Assembly (NCBI GenBank): GCA_034440575.1
Contig: JAOTOL010001598.1
Span: forward strand, 2,220,001-2,284,000
DNA from: Imbricaverruca yamaguchii
Taxonomy: Eukaryota > Arthropoda > Thecostraca > Neoverrucidae
Length of the DNA: 64,000 nt
Direction: 5' to 3'
This document shows positions 44,287 to 57,500 of the stretch, in pieces (positions within the stretch are counted from its first letter, which is position 1; each line of letters begins with the position of its first letter). The notes below the pieces were generated by a model. The model was not told where the DNA came from. It made no database searches and was given only the letters and a program-made list of their open reading frames with translations. Both the position numbers and the translations under genes were made by a program.

Positions 44287-44764
44287 GAAGACGACTGAGA
44301 GCCCCCACGCTGGTTTGAGGAACACCGATGAATGTCTGGAGGTGGTGCCTGCTTGCTTAAAATAACATGTAATCAGCGGGCGCCTGACAAGTGAAACGCG
44401 CGACAAGTGCCTAACTGCCTACCAAACCTCACTTCATCAACCTCTGGCATGGCGACCATAGAAAGCGGCGTCAGCGCACTAGGGCAGTCGCAGGAAGGCT
44501 GCTAAGTTGACTCGTGACTTGTTGGCACCCAACAAGCCGGCCAGCCAGCCGCTCTGTCGACCGTGGGATCGCTGCCGACGCTAACGACAAGATGCTACTC
44601 TCAGTTAGGCGCCAATGAGTAGCGTCTGCTCGCTGACGGCTCAGAGTGAGCGGATATTTGCCCGATGATGTGCCGCACCATGGCGCCCGCACAGGACCCG
44701 GAACTCCGTGATCCAAAACCCCGCGACCGGGATCTGAACTGCTGATCAACCGGGACCGGACCGA

Positions 44765-44875
44765 ACTCCGTGATAAACCCGTGACCGGGACCCGGAACCC
44801 CGTGACCGTGACCCGGAACCCCGTGACCGTGACCCGGAACCCCGTGACCGTGACCCGGAACCCCGTGATTGGACC
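44765..44875. repeat. 21-bp minisatellite, about five units
   Basis: gtgacccggaaccccgtgac repeats with a 21-bp period (best between 44785 and 44865), flanked by decayed units containing cgggacc on both sides (44700-44930). Confidence 0.9.
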
Positions 44876-44930
44876 CGGGACCTCGCTTCGGGGACCGGGA
44901 CCGGGACTCGGGAGCCCGAGACTGGGGCCT

Positions 44931-46215
44931 GGTCACAGGTGACAGCCGCGGTTTCCCAGTCCTCTCTTCATCTTACACCACTGCATGCGGTAGTATTCGG
45001 CTAACCTACTAACCGTATCCCTTTTGCACATCAATAAATATCTTCACATGTGAACTTTCAAAATTTTCGCTGAATTGGTGTACAATACCTCGGTGTGTTG
45101 GTTGAAGGCCAGCTACTGGCGGCAGAATTTGAGAAAAACCTTGTTTTCCCAACACCATGACATCTCGGCTTTTCCGTCTTCATCCCGTTGAAAGTATTGA
45201 ACTTTTGAACTGTTGAACAACTTTCCTTCCAAACGGTGGATGGAAGTATTGTGCAGAATCGAGAACACTAACCTTTCTTACACTTTTATGCCTCAATGTA
45301 TTGGCACGAGTATGCATTGCTTGCCAGAGATTGTTTCGGATGTTTCGACCTTTGTGTTTCCTTTAACTATGAAAATATTCAGTCTTCTCCTTTGCTTGTG
45401 GTTAGGTGGCAAAGTTTTCGATGGCTTTGTGGTACCATGCATCAACAATTGTAATTTTTATAACGTTCCAAGCAGGTGAAATATAGACCAACTTCGTACT
45501 CTGGAAGTTATCCTGTAATAGTCATATTTTTAATTTGAAAGGGACAGATGTAAGCAAAGATTTTGCATTTGCCATGGGCAGAAATAACCGCGTTGTATGT
45601 CCATGTACATTGTAGTGAATTTGCATGTTTGATAACACATATTAACGGACATGATTAGCAATCCAAGTGAGAAAGAAAATAGACCAAATTTGAGGTTCAA
45701 GACGGAACAAGAGCATATGTGATTGCACTTCGTTTGATTAAAGGTGCTCGTGACTATTTATTTCTTCCTTTGATGTGCAGTCTAGCAGCAACAGGCGAGA
45801 TGGGCAAGGATAAGTATCCGCCAGAAATTCACTAATGTTATATCGATCGCGCATTATGAGGGGCAAATGAGATGCTTGCAATGTTAGTACGAATTATGGA
45901 GTGTAATTAGTAAGTTTATAATTACAATATGATTACCAGTAACCCTCATCCAATTTGGTAGATACGATGAACATGAATGCAAAATGCATCGCAGGTGCAA
46001 GCCGACCCAGGTGGAGCGAGAGCGAACTCAACTTCCTTGCAGCCTAAAAGTCAGCCTCAGTGTAAAGCACAGAAAGATCGCGTGCCAAGTGTGTGCAGCG
46101 CATTTCCATCAAGATGCGCACTTTCCAACAGTGCTGAAGCCCTGACTGAAATCGACGTCGATCCCCGAAAACTGCCAGCGAAAGCGAAAGCCGGGGCGCG
46201 GTACCGATCGGTGCG
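44931..46215. other. Unassigned AT-leaning DNA
   Basis: No gene, RNA or repeat recognised. Confidence 0.45.
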
Positions 46216-46590
46216 CGCCCGCGCCCAGGCACCAGCGCCCAGGCCGCCCGCTCCCAGACCACCAGCGCCCAGGCCACCCGCGCCCAGTGCTGCCCGCTCC
46301 CAAGCCACCCGAACCCAGGCCGCCAACGCTCAGGCCGCCCGCGCCCAGGCCGCCCGAATCCAGACCACCAGCGCCCAGGCCGACGGACCCAGGCCACCAG
46401 CGCCAGGCCACCCACGCCCAGTGCCGCCCGCGCCCAGTGCTGCCCGCGCCCAGTGCCGCCCGCGCCCAGTGCCGCCCGCGCCCAGGCCGCCCGAACCCAG
46501 ACCGCCAGCGCCCAGGCCACCCGCGCCCAGTGCCGCCCGCGCCCAGTGCCGCCCGCGCCCAGACCACCCGCGCCCAGTGCCTCTCACGCA
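46216..46590. repeat. GC-rich degenerate array (cgcccaggccgcccg words)
   Basis: Units of about 12-18 bp built from gcccgcgcccagtgccgccc and gcccaggccaccag repeat without a strict period. Plus frames read Pro/Ala/Arg-rich and minus frames Gly/Ala/Trp-rich, all artefacts of composition. Followed by a GC-rich patch to about 46800 with no gene. Confidence 0.85.
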
Positions 46591-46800
46591 TGGCCCCTAT
46601 CAGTTTCATTCAGAGGCCCGATCATAACCGGCGCCGACGTACCCGACCAATTGCGCCATCGAACGCGCCTGCCAAATCCCGGCGATCCGATCCGATCCGG
46701 CCCGGCCATAGTGAGCGCGATCGGGGCTCGGGTCGACTGAAAGGATCGGCACAGCTTACCAACGGTCCTTCGCCGACGCGTCTTTGTTTACCTCGGCTTG

Positions 46801-48440
46801 GAACAGCCAATTGAAGAGGCCCCCGAATGGAAACCATGAAGTTCCCGCTCCGTTCAGGGAAGATATTAAGACCGTTTGTGTGGTCGGAGCCCTCTCTCTC
46901 TCTCTCCTTCCCTCAATCTCTCTCCCTCTCGGCCAAAATTATGGTTATCATATGTCGAGAATGAGGTAAATAGTTCTCTTTCACTGAATACATTCCTCAG
47001 TATCATTATCAGATCACCGTTCTCAACACAAATGACGATTGTCTTCACAAGTGATCTGTGACCATTGGAACATATCGACATGCAAAACATGAACTACTTG
47101 TTAACAGTCAAAAAGGGTTCAAAAGCCAGCAGCAGCTGCAGTATTGACGCCTGGATGACGCCTTTGGACCCACGCTCTTCTGAGTTTCAATACTCTGCCT
47201 CTCTCCCTCGATAGGTTCTGCCTCTCCCTATCTTTCCGTAGATACCCACTATCAGGGGAGTTCCAAATCAAGCATTAGTTTGATTCTGCATTTATTTGGT
47301 GGTCGTATGCTTAGTGAGCAATCTTAAGGTTTCTGATGAAGCTTGGGCATGTCTTAAATGTACTACATCGTGAATGTAATATAAGGTTTCAAGAATTGGA
47401 AGTGTATTTAACGGTTCGGCGGCGATATACAGGGATTTTGTCAAGTAAATATATTTCACTATTGCATTAACTACGGCTTTACAGCACGCATTTATTTTTT
47501 AAGGAACGACAACGATGGATTTTCTTAAGTTCATTCGAATATAGCCCAAGGCGATCAATTCAACACGTATGCTAAAATCGAAGGAGAATTGGGAAGGGTC
47601 GCCATCAGATGGCAGCCATCTGGTGTCGTTATTCTGTGTGTAGCTGTTTACACATTCCTTGAAACTCAAAATGCCGAAACTTCCAGCAAATATGAACCGA
47701 GATGAATCCGGAAATGCTGTGCCGAATCGAACCTCGTGAAGAGCAATATCAATTCGCCCGGCTTTACAGCACAGGCACCGACTGGCGGCGGCTCGCCCGA
47801 TCTCCATCGCGATAATCGCCTCTGCAAAAACCGTCAAGTGCAGTGAAGGATGGCCTCCAACAGCGGACGCTAATGCAGAGCTAATAGCACAAGCACGCTA
47901 ATACAGTCGCCGCCGTCAAGGCGGCGACCGTACGTTTTCTCGACGGCGTGATTTCACTTTGTGAAACTTGACTCAGAAAGAAGACGTTGCATTGCGAAGG
48001 GCCGGATTATCAAATCGGCAGCAGCCGACTTACTGCCAATGGGGTAGGTGGTGATAGCACTGGCTGGGATACAGGAGAACACGCGGTGGATGTCATCAGG
48101 ATGGCAGCGACAACTCCACGACCCACGTGTGTCGTTAATGCCACATAATATAGACTACTAGAGCATTAGCATGGGTTGGATGTTTTCTTACGGAGTTGGG
48201 ATCGGACCTGGTATTGCTCAGCATGCTGCAGCAAGCCATTTCTTCCCATGCGGACTGGATTGGATTTTGACTGTCATTCCGGTCTCAAATGACTTTGATC
48301 GGCCACAGACTGAACTTCACGGATTCAGATTGAATTGGATGAAGGAATTAAAATCCATGCTGTGCTCTAATGTGCACCCGGCATGCATGATGTACGACTT
48401 TGCTTCGTACGAGTGATGGAGTGGCAATTCGTACCATGAA
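46801..48440. other. Unassigned DNA
   Basis: A short TC tract is at 46892-46925. No gene recognised; the longest frame (47837-47499, minus, 112 codons) shows no motif. Confidence 0.45.
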
Positions 48441-48539
48441 CGCTGTTGTGAAGCCAGCTCATCTTGCCGAATTCGAACGGTTTCCACGGAGAGAGATGGC
48501 TCTGTTCCGAAGAGAGATGAGAAAGAGAGAAGAGAGATT

Positions 48540-48812
48540 TCCACGAAGCGAGATGGCTCCGCTCTGCGCCGCCGGCCGCCGAGTCTCCTCCCTCTCGCCG
48601 CCCCGACAGCTGACCTGGCGCCGCTCCTCTGACCCGCCGCCCGGCCCGACCTGACCCGATGCCCCGCGGCAGTCGGGCGTGTAACGTGAGGCGTGCGGGA
48701 CTTTGCTCGGTGTTGTGCCGGTGTTGGCCTGTGCGGAGTGATTCGAGTGTTGCGGGATCCTGCTTTCTTCCTGCAGTAACGCTGTCCACTCTACTTTGCA
48801 TGAAGCCAGCAC
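48540..48812 (+). promoter_or_regulatory. CpG-rich block upstream of a possible first exon
   Basis: GC-rich sequence (gccgccggccgccgagtctc at about 48578; cccgccgcccggcccgacct) grades into less extreme DNA before an ATG at 48813. The arrangement of CpG-rich DNA, a start codon and then a splice donor resembles a promoter with a short 5' exon. No TATA box or initiator can be assigned. Confidence 0.3.
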
Positions 48813-48854
48813 ATGAGCGATAAGAGTGCTGTCTACCCGGCGAAGTTTGATCAG
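48813..48854 (+). CDS. Candidate short first coding exon (14 codons)
   Basis: ATG at 48813 opens a 14-codon frame (MSDKSAVYPAKFDQ) that ends exactly at cag followed by gtgagt, a consensus 5' splice site, in phase 0. The codons look protein-like and a CpG-rich block lies just upstream. I do not recognise the protein and cannot identify the next exon, so this is only a candidate; ATG-plus-donor pairs of this size occur by chance. The base at -3 is C, not the favoured purine. Confidence 0.22.
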
Positions 48855-50195
48855 GTGAGTGATTCCATCGTAGCGGTACGCGAACATCTCACGGAAAAAA
48901 GCGAAAGAAAATTGTTAGACATCTTCATGAAGTGAAAGGTAGGAACGTGATACAAACTTCATGCGAAAAGCAGTAACGTGATGGCTCAAAATGATGTCAA
49001 GAAAATAAATGCAAAAACACTAAGTTGAGTGAAAAATGTCGATATTTTTTTCCTTTGTTGTCATGAACGCCAACTTGATACTCGGTTTCTACATAGTATT
49101 CACCACCGTGATATACAAAGATCCAGGCACGGTACGAGGGGGGTCGTGGTTCCTTACGTGACAGATCCTGGAACAGGTACCCCGCCCCCAGAGAGCAAGT
49201 GATAACTTCTGCCGGAAACCTGGGGTACATCGTGAGACCGAACCTGCCCTTGCACCTGCTTTTAGGAGCTAACTTTCAAATGGTGCATATTGAAGCCCGA
49301 AGGTAAGTTGTGTGGAAATGTCACCTGACCGAATAAGCCATCGTGATTTACCGACTAAATCATTTTGCGCTCAGACAACATTTTGTCGATGAGACTTCTG
49401 AGACCTTAGCCACTTTGGGTGGAGTCCAATATAGTTTGCTCATACTGACTGGTTCTACGGCTCATTCCATTAATTATAACTCGCACAAAGGCTGGTTTTC
49501 CACTTTTAGTTAAATGAAAAGCTGCATTTCAAAATTGCGTCGGAGAACCTTTCCCTTTGTTACTGCTTTTTCGTCATGGAAAAACTGTATCCATGTTGTT
49601 CAGCCCAACATCTGTTGCAGCGTCATAGGACTAAATAAAGTTCACTTCTATCATTTTCCAACTAGCCCCACCATTGGCGATAGTGGGAAAAGACATCGCT
49701 AGTCTAAGGGGTCGATTTCAGTCTCCTGGTCTACTTGTGTTCGCGCCTAGAGAAGGCTTTGTTCAGAACAATTTCATACGTGAATAGCCCCACATAATTA
49801 TGAGTCGTGTGATGGCTATTGAAGGAAATATCACGACCAGAACAGATAAGGAGCATAAATTCATCGTAGACATTCACCGGTGCATAGGCCCGATAGGGTA
49901 CATTAAACGAATGCCTCATTGTTTTTGATTGCGAACTCTGGCCACCAAGACGTGACCCTGAGAGACTGAGGGCGAAGTAAAAATGATATCAGGAAGATTA
50001 TGTGTTTGTATTGTATGCTTGCATGCACGTGCAAAGTTGCATCACTGTTGCAAACGTTGGCCCATAGCTACAATGGTTATGAATATCACATACCGGTTAC
50101 AACATGACTAACAATTGCCACGTTAACGATGCAAAAAGTGATATGGCAATTTGGATCCGCAGATTTGAGATTAAGATTCAGCTTGAAGGTCTGCT
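48855..50195. other. Unassigned AT-leaning DNA
   Basis: Would be intronic if the exon at 48813-48854 is real. No repeat or gene recognised. Confidence 0.4.
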
Positions 50196-50199
50196 TTTA

Positions 50200-50465
50200 T
50201 TCGGGTATTTACTTTCCCTTTGAAATGCACTTCCCATAACATCCATTCGCTGATGTCCTTTGGAATGTAACTGCCATAACATTCATTCTCTGATGTTCTT
50301 TGTAAAGTTGCGCATAGTATCCCTTCGCATATGTCCTTTTGAATGCAGATGACATAACATCCATTATCTGATGTCCTTTATGATGTAGTTGTCATGAGAT
50401 CCACTCGCTTATGTCCAGTTGAATGTAGCTGCTATGTCATCCATTCGTTGATATCCGTTGATATC
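50200..50465. repeat. 40-bp degenerate tandem, about six units
   Basis: atgtcc or close variants at 50253, 50293, 50331, 50371, 50411 and 50451 fix a 40-bp period (one step is 38). The unit includes cataacatccattcgctgat. Units are strongly diverged, so the array is old. Confidence 0.85.
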
Positions 50466-52250
50466 CTTTGTCAAACCTGGAACGCCAGCTACGTTTGAGA
50501 CCGATTTGTAAGCATCTAAGTCTGGAACTAATCAAGATATGCTAGCTTTTAATGAAATTGATTTAAACGGAATCATGGAAGGCATGTGATTTACCACACA
50601 TTAATACTTCAGTTTGTTTTGTGTTTTGTTTAATTATTACTGATCAATCCTGTTGTTCGTGGATTTCCTTCGACGTGGATAAAATTTAAAATGTACGTTC
50701 TGTTGAGCTAACGGCAGCCTACGGGCTTGCATCGCGTACATATTTGTGGTGACCCAGCGCCAACTTGCGGAAGAGACTGCCGTCGTTCTGTGTATGCAAC
50801 CGATATATTCAACGCAAATGTCCAAATGTCATATAGCAATTATCCAGTGCATAGCAAATGAATAGCATACACTGCATTGCAGTTTTCTGAGCTAATCGAT
50901 CATCAATGAACTTGTGACTGAACATCCAGGTATTCTTTTTCATTTTTCCGGAAGCAGTTCTTTGCGCTCTAAGGTTTATTAAGCCGTCATAATATCCGGA
51001 TAATCCTCCTATTTCAGTAACTCTAACATTGAGAAAAAGTTTAACTGCATACATGAGTATACAGCGACTCATTAACACGCCCAGGATTACACTACACATG
51101 TCGGCTTACAGCTTTGCAGAGGTGCGTAACTCTAAAGAAGGATCCAGCAATTGCTTTGCACTAATCCTTCTTGCATCTGGCTTAATATATGCATAGACTG
51201 AGACTGGGAGTTTTTCTGAGAACTTCGCGCACTGCCAAAAGACTGCCCATCCAGCATCGTCAGTGAATCACTATCCACAAGAGGTTCCACTTTCCTGAAC
51301 AAAAACACGGCCGCTGAGTTGTGGCGCGTTTTTCTGTTTTTGGCGCGTCGGCGCGCCAGGCGATCCACTCCTGTGACGATGACGCCGCGCCAGGCGACGC
51401 CGCGCCGAGGTCACGCATTCGGACACGACGAGCGGAGCGAAAAGGGGACGGCAGCGGTGAGAAAAACCCTCTTGGCATTCGGGTGGCCGCGCGCGGACCG
51501 CCGACCGGATCATTTCGCGGCTGCGCTCCACACAGAAGCTCCGCTGTGCCGGTCCGCCGCATGCTTGGCGCGCAATTTGGGCGGAGCCTGGCCTCTTGGC
51601 GCGCAGCTCATGACATGTGGGCTAATCAAGTAGGACGGAGGCGGATTATCGAATAACAGGGGCATCGAATGCTGAAGACGAGTAGGGATGGACGAAGGAT
51701 TACGTCGGACGATCCATTCAAGCGACAGTATGTAACCACAGATATTTGCGGTGGCGATACCTCTAAGGCTATGCTAAATAACAGAAGAAGAATAATTTGT
51801 GAAGGGACGTGCGGCATTGTGTACACGCATATCAGACGAGGTTGTACAATAGCGTGCAACACTTTGTTACCTGTAGCCGCAAGCGGATAGGGACTAATTT
51901 TGTTTCCCCTCCCACTGTTTTCGGTGTTCATGCCCGAATCACGGCCATTTTTTTGGGGGGGGGGCTGTGTAGGAACACGTCTGATGTTTTATGAAGCTCA
52001 TCCCTTCGAAATGATACCATATTCACGATATGAACACGGCTATTTGTGCTGATAAAAAAAAACAAATTACTCGCAATGATATTGCACATGCTGTAGCTGT
52101 TTTTGGTCAGTACCGAACATAACCCATTTCGGTGTATCCGCTCATAACCCATTCAATCTAATTTGATGTCAAATGTATACCGATCCGTATATTTAATCTA
52201 ATAATGCTTCTAACTGGAATTGATGACTACGAGCGGATGTGACACCGAAG
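50466..52250. other. Unassigned DNA containing a CpG-rich island at 51.31-51.60 kb
   Basis: 51310-51600 is CpG-rich with gcgccaggcgacgccgcgcc and similar words; three frames of 86-111 codons cross it with no domain. A G10 run is at 51955-51964. The rest is AT-leaning with nothing recognised. Confidence 0.4.
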
Positions 52251-52255
52251 TCATC

Positions 52256-52690
52256 AGGTATCAGGCATCAGACATCAGACAGCAGACATGAGACATTGCA
52301 CATCAGACATTGCACATCAGACATTGCACATCAGACATTATACATCAGACATTATACATCAGACATTATACATCAGACATCGGACATCGGACATCGGACA
52401 TCGGACATCGGACATCGGACATCGGACATCGGACATCGGACATCGGACATCGGACATCGGACATCGGACATCGGACATCGGACATCGGACATCGGACATC
52501 GGACATCGGACATCGGACATCGGACATCGGACATCGGACATCGGACATCAGTCATCAGCCATCAGGTATCAGGCATCAGACATCAGGTATCAGGTATCAG
52601 ACATCATGCATCAGACAGTGTACATCAGGTATTAGGCATCAGACATCAGGCATCAGACAGTGTACATCAGACATTGCGCATCAGACATAA
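52256..52690. repeat. 7-bp array (ACATCGG) with 14-15 bp flanking variants
   Basis: From about 52375 to 52550 acatcgg repeats about 25 times with almost no change. Upstream (52285-52375) and downstream (52550-52690) the words are acatcagacattgc, acattatacatcag and acatcaggtatcag, longer and more diverged units of the same stem. The homogeneous centre with decayed flanks is the classic shape of an array growing from the middle. Three plus and three minus frames remain open. Confidence 0.95.
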
Positions 52691-52839
52691 GACATGCATA
52701 CATTAGGGTCACCCACAATTAACTTGTGGCGATTGCGGTTTCACGTCAGTGGAATACAAATCGGTAAGTGGTAGTACCATTCATGCACGCAACAAATTCA
52801 TACCATTTTTGTGTCATATTATGCGGAATATGGCTGAGT

Positions 52840-54570
52840 GGTAGTTAGGATTACTGCGCGGGTGAGTGAGTCTTCTCAAATGTAATTTCAGAAAGATTTC
52901 GTGGCGAGAAGCGATGGTGCACCACAGGGAAGTGTTTTTAAGTGTAATATCATTCGCACTTTCCATCAATGGCACAGACAATGACCAATGAATGATCAAT
53001 CGGGCGAACTCTCTTTGTGGACGACTTTTCCATGTGGTGCTGCTCCCGTAGACTCCGTAGCGTGCAAAAACAACTTGAGCTACCTGTCCGGAAATTGTAC
53101 AAGTGGCGCCGCACTACGGGCTTCCGTTTCTCTTCCACGGAGACAGCAGCCGCCCACCTCCGTCGCCGCAGGCAGTGTTCAGACCCCGTCATTAACATCA
53201 CCGGACGACTTGTGTCGTGTCAGCCGGCGGCCAGATTCCCGCGGATACGCACGGACAAACGCTTCTAATGATCACATCACACGGTTGAAGGAGAGTTGTA
53301 CCAAGAGACTGTAAGTTTAAAAAGTCGTATCTAGCTGCTCATATGGAGCAGATTGAAAGTGTTTTGCTCCTCATGTATCGTGCTCCTCATTCGCTCACAC
53401 ATTGACTACGGACGTTTTACACACGATGGTGCTTCTCAGACCGCTAAACGGATGCTTGATACTGTGCATCACGCTGCCCTCCGCGTTGCTACAGATGCGT
53501 TTCTGACCTCGCCAAGTGGCAGCGTTCTTGCTGAGACTGACGAGCCTCCCTTATTACTACATCGTGAAATGTTGGAGCTAAGATACGCCTGTAAGCTTGC
53601 CCAAAATCCACGACACCCGACATACCAATGGATATTCTCTACTCAATCTTCTTCACGATCGAGTACCAGGAACTTACTGTTGCCATTCAACCTGTGTATC
53701 AACCATTCAACCTGTCCACTAGGTTCGCGAGTGCCAAATCAAGCCAAGATACACAACACAGCTCAACAACCCAGCCACACCCCCTTGGCGGCGGATCGTG
53801 TCTACCATTGATGAAATATCACTGAGTAATACCCGGAAAGCTTAAATTAGCGCCACTGACTTCCGTATGCGCACATAAAGGAAAATCTATTGATATCCAG
53901 GCACTATGCGGATCTACACCCAAGAATCAAAACTCAGTAGCGGCGTGGGATGTGCTTTTGCATGTCGCTCACATATCTGATCATTTAGACATCATAATCA
54001 ATCGTCAATTTTTACCGCCGAACTATAGGTCATTCTACAAGCTCGACGTTTTATTAAGCATGACAAGGGAACTCGTGACAAAGGGTATTTGACTCTCACT
54101 GACTCGCTAAGTAGCCTCAAAGCATTTCGTCACGACCATCACGTCCTACATGGCATGACCACAACCTTGAATTATCTCCATGATGAGGAAGTCGACGTAA
54201 TTTTCGTGTGAGCTCAGGCCACGTAGGTCTGGCTGGCAACGAGGCCGCATATTTGGCTGCAAATATGGCTGCGGACGGTGACCGCAGGACGCGCCTGGCC
54301 CTTCCCCCTGGAGACTTCAAAACGGTAATATTATACCTTGCTGATCGAAAATGACAATACGTTTGGCCCATGAAAACTAACAAACTGAAGCTTGTGAAGC
54401 CTGTGCTCGGAACGTGGAAGTCCTCATTTCCCGCACAAAGGAGAGAGGAAGATGTGCTATGCCGTCTTCGGATAGGCCATACACTAGCGACACATAAGAA
54501 CCTGCTGACGCCAAGTGGCCGCCCATGAGAATGCCACCGTATGCCCTTCTCATTGAGCAGGCATAAAGAG
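52840..54570 (+). pseudogene. Decayed Jockey/R1-type LINE, RT core to C-terminus
   Basis: Remnant of a non-LTR retrotransposon ORF2 on the plus strand, spread over all three frames. In order: GAPQGSV (from 52916), the RT motif that precedes the active site; VISFALSING after a frameshift; the active-site box FVDDF (53014-53028, polymerase metal-binding aspartates); the thumb region GFRFSSTETAA; SHIDYG and LDTVHHAALRVATDAF (53390-53510); then a RNase H remnant GLAGNEAAYLAANMAADGD (from 54226); and finally EEDVLCRLRIGHT (about 54450-54485). Several frameshifts and stops (for example the tga at about 52990) show that it is inactive. The intact element would copy its RNA at a nicked target. The N-terminal endonuclease is not visible. 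The final segment matches in style the one at 4.8 kb, so the two copies may belong to the same clade. Confidence 0.85.
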
Positions 54571-57500
54571 AACTGCATGAAGAAGAATATTGGGATAACA
54601 ATCAGCAAGAACCAAACTGATGCGATCACATATGAACCTGAGAAAAAGGCAAACGCGAAGCACTGCAACGAAAACGTGATTACGGTTCGAAAAGCGTCAC
54701 GGTTGGACCGTATCGGACCTCACCGTTCAGCCATATATGGCACTCCCGTGAATATATGTAATAATCCCGTGAATACTTGAATACGTGGAAGCATATAGGC
54801 TTGAGTTCCGCCTTGCTCGTACATGCATGGGCCAGGCGAGCCCAACGGACAATGACGGACATTGTTTTTCAATGCGCATATGACGAGAGTCGAAGCACTA
54901 TTCGATTCTCGAAGCACTATTCGATACTATATCTCAAATCGGCCCATCTGCCGAAAACGGGGCAATGTGCGAAAAGGCGCCCACACAATATATGGCTCTC
55001 GCTTGCATTCGCTAGTCTCTCATAAAACATTTGGCACTTGTTCAAGCGATGGCCAAGTTTACATCTCCGCGTACGTCAGGCGCTCGTAGACGCGTTGCCT
55101 GGACTATACAGCCACGCTCCCCCAAGGGTATATGCAAAACTAAGATGATTTTGCGTGTGGTGCATTGACCACATGGCATTCATGAAGAAATAAAAGGATT
55201 CTCCCACACTGGGACAGAACTTAACACGAACAGAACGCTAGTCACCCACGCTACCACTTCGCAATCGGGAGGAAAGGAACGTTTAACCTCATCCAAATGC
55301 GAAGTTGGAGAGAGACAGCTACCCTCTACCCTCCCCGTCTTTTCTGCGCCAATGCATTTCACTATCCGAGGTGTGCCGAGGTGCCTCGCTTAGTCGTTTA
55401 TCCAGCCTGTCAGTTTACATGTGCTAGTGTCTATGAAGGCCGCGTAACTGTCACTATAAAGTCGTCTCACTCCGGCTATCTGTGTGTCAGGTGGTGTGAA
55501 CTGGCACATTAAATTCCAACTTCTGGCTACGTTGCTTTTATATCAACTACATACGATAAATTTCCCCATCGAACAACAGCGACCAAAATAGGACAGCTGG
55601 AAACATATCTCGATTTGCCACGAGTACCGAAACGTCAGGCCTATTGGAAGACCGCGGCTTTACGTTTCATTTGTTTCCCAGTTGATGTGAGGGGCACGTC
55701 GCAGCTTTGAACTACTATCATTATCTAACAGAGTCCGAGCTCTGGCGCTATATGAAAATATATCCGTTTCAATGCTGAGCACGTGAAATTTAAGTCAAAT
55801 TTTATCCACATGTAAATAATTAATCTGCTTGGAAGTCATGCAGTGTCATTAGGCTCACCATGGTAGTTTTTTTTTTGGTATGGGGTGGGGGTGAGGAACG
55901 CCAGGTCTGTAGTTTGATTCCTTCCATGCAACACCATAGGCATAATTACACGAAGTTCGGGAGGGCCGCGTCCTCCATCCCCCGCGGTGGAGATTCTTAT
56001 AGAAGGGGTGTTATACGGTATTTTGTATAACACCTTGTGTACGTGTTATGAAGTATTTTGGCCCTGGACAAAGAATGTAGTTTAGTTATTCTTTAACCAA
56101 AACATCTGGTGGGCATGTCTGCGAGTCGAACTCCATGTTGACAAACTTCCACACGCAGACTGCCTGTTAACCAGCCCTTTCTTTGTTCCTTCCTTCCCAG
56201 AGGGATGGCGACTAATCAAATTCTCATCATGTCGTGTCCCCATGATAACCCGAAGTTATTAGCGGCGCTTTTAATCCCCGAGACGAGTTTCTATTCTGCG
56301 GGAATCCCCGGCAGCCACGACAGAAGGGGCCCAACGACCGGAAAATAGCGACAAGTTAGTTAATTGAACATCAGCGCGCGTCGGATTTGCTCGTCGGGCC
56401 GCCTTTTTCCGGGCGGACGTTGCGGGCGGCGAGGAGGACCCACTCGAGCAGCGCGTCGGCTACCGGGCGCGTCTTCGAGGGCGTCTGAGCACTCTTGAAA
56501 GGACGGCGGCGGGAGCGAATGGTGGTCAGCGTGTGGACATTCGACGGCAGGTGCTGTTCGCATGCCAGAGTGATGAATTGCGCTTCGCGTAATTCGGAGC
56601 CGATTCAAACTAGCGGCCGGCCTTTTGTTTGGGTGCCATCGTTATCGAGGAGATGTATGGGAATGGAGATAATTGTGAGGTGCATCTCATTCACTCCCTC
56701 GTTGTAGCTTACTTGTCGCAAGCTATTTGACCTGATCACAGTTTGCTTTCTTCTTGGTATTCGAGGTGCAAAATACCGCCATGCTAGATGTTTTGTTTTG
56801 ATCGACCAAGACCATGTAGCAGGTGAAATCACAGAGACGAGGGCGATCCTCATGAAAATTATCATTTTTCTTTTTTTCTCATACGTGTAGGATGCCATGT
56901 CAAGTTAGGTCATAAACTATCACCATCTCTACTGTTTTGTCAGGCATCTATAATATTTAATTCGAAAGGATTGTCTCAAACACCCACTCAGGTGAAGAGG
57001 CATATCACCTGCAGAATGAAATGGTGAGGAGCTGGATGCAAAATGTATTATTCCCGAGATAGTTCAGCAATTTACACTTCTGGTTCTGTTCAAAGCAGAC
57101 GTATGAGCTGCGCCATGCTTTTTCCTGCGAGTAAATGTTTGACGAAATTTTCGCAGCTAGTCCATTGAATCATCAGCAGATATGTGTTGAGTCATTCGAA
57201 TCTACTGGAAGTTAATATATAGATTTTAATGTTCAACATTTGCATAGCATTTGCCCAAATAATTGCATACGAACTATAGCTAAGATTCAGGAATTGCTTA
57301 ATCCACCGATTAAATATGAATGTGCATGTAAATAGCCAATGGCATTGTAACGAGCTTTTGCTGTGTGAATGCAATCCTCTTCTCAATGACTTATGTGCAG
57401 CACTGCAGAACGTGCACCAGTTGTGTGACAGCTCGATGGTGACGTATCCACACCATCTTCGCCGGTGCCGATACCCGCATCCTACTGCAATACCCGCATC

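Noticed and set aside
45977..46814. Pro/Ala-rich and Gly/Trp-rich frames up to 216 codons
   Set aside because: Composition effect of a GC-rich degenerate array, open in most frames.
52830..52860. tRNA A-box-like tatggctgagtggtagttag
   Set aside because: No B-box downstream; the sequence runs directly into the LINE reverse-transcriptase remnant.
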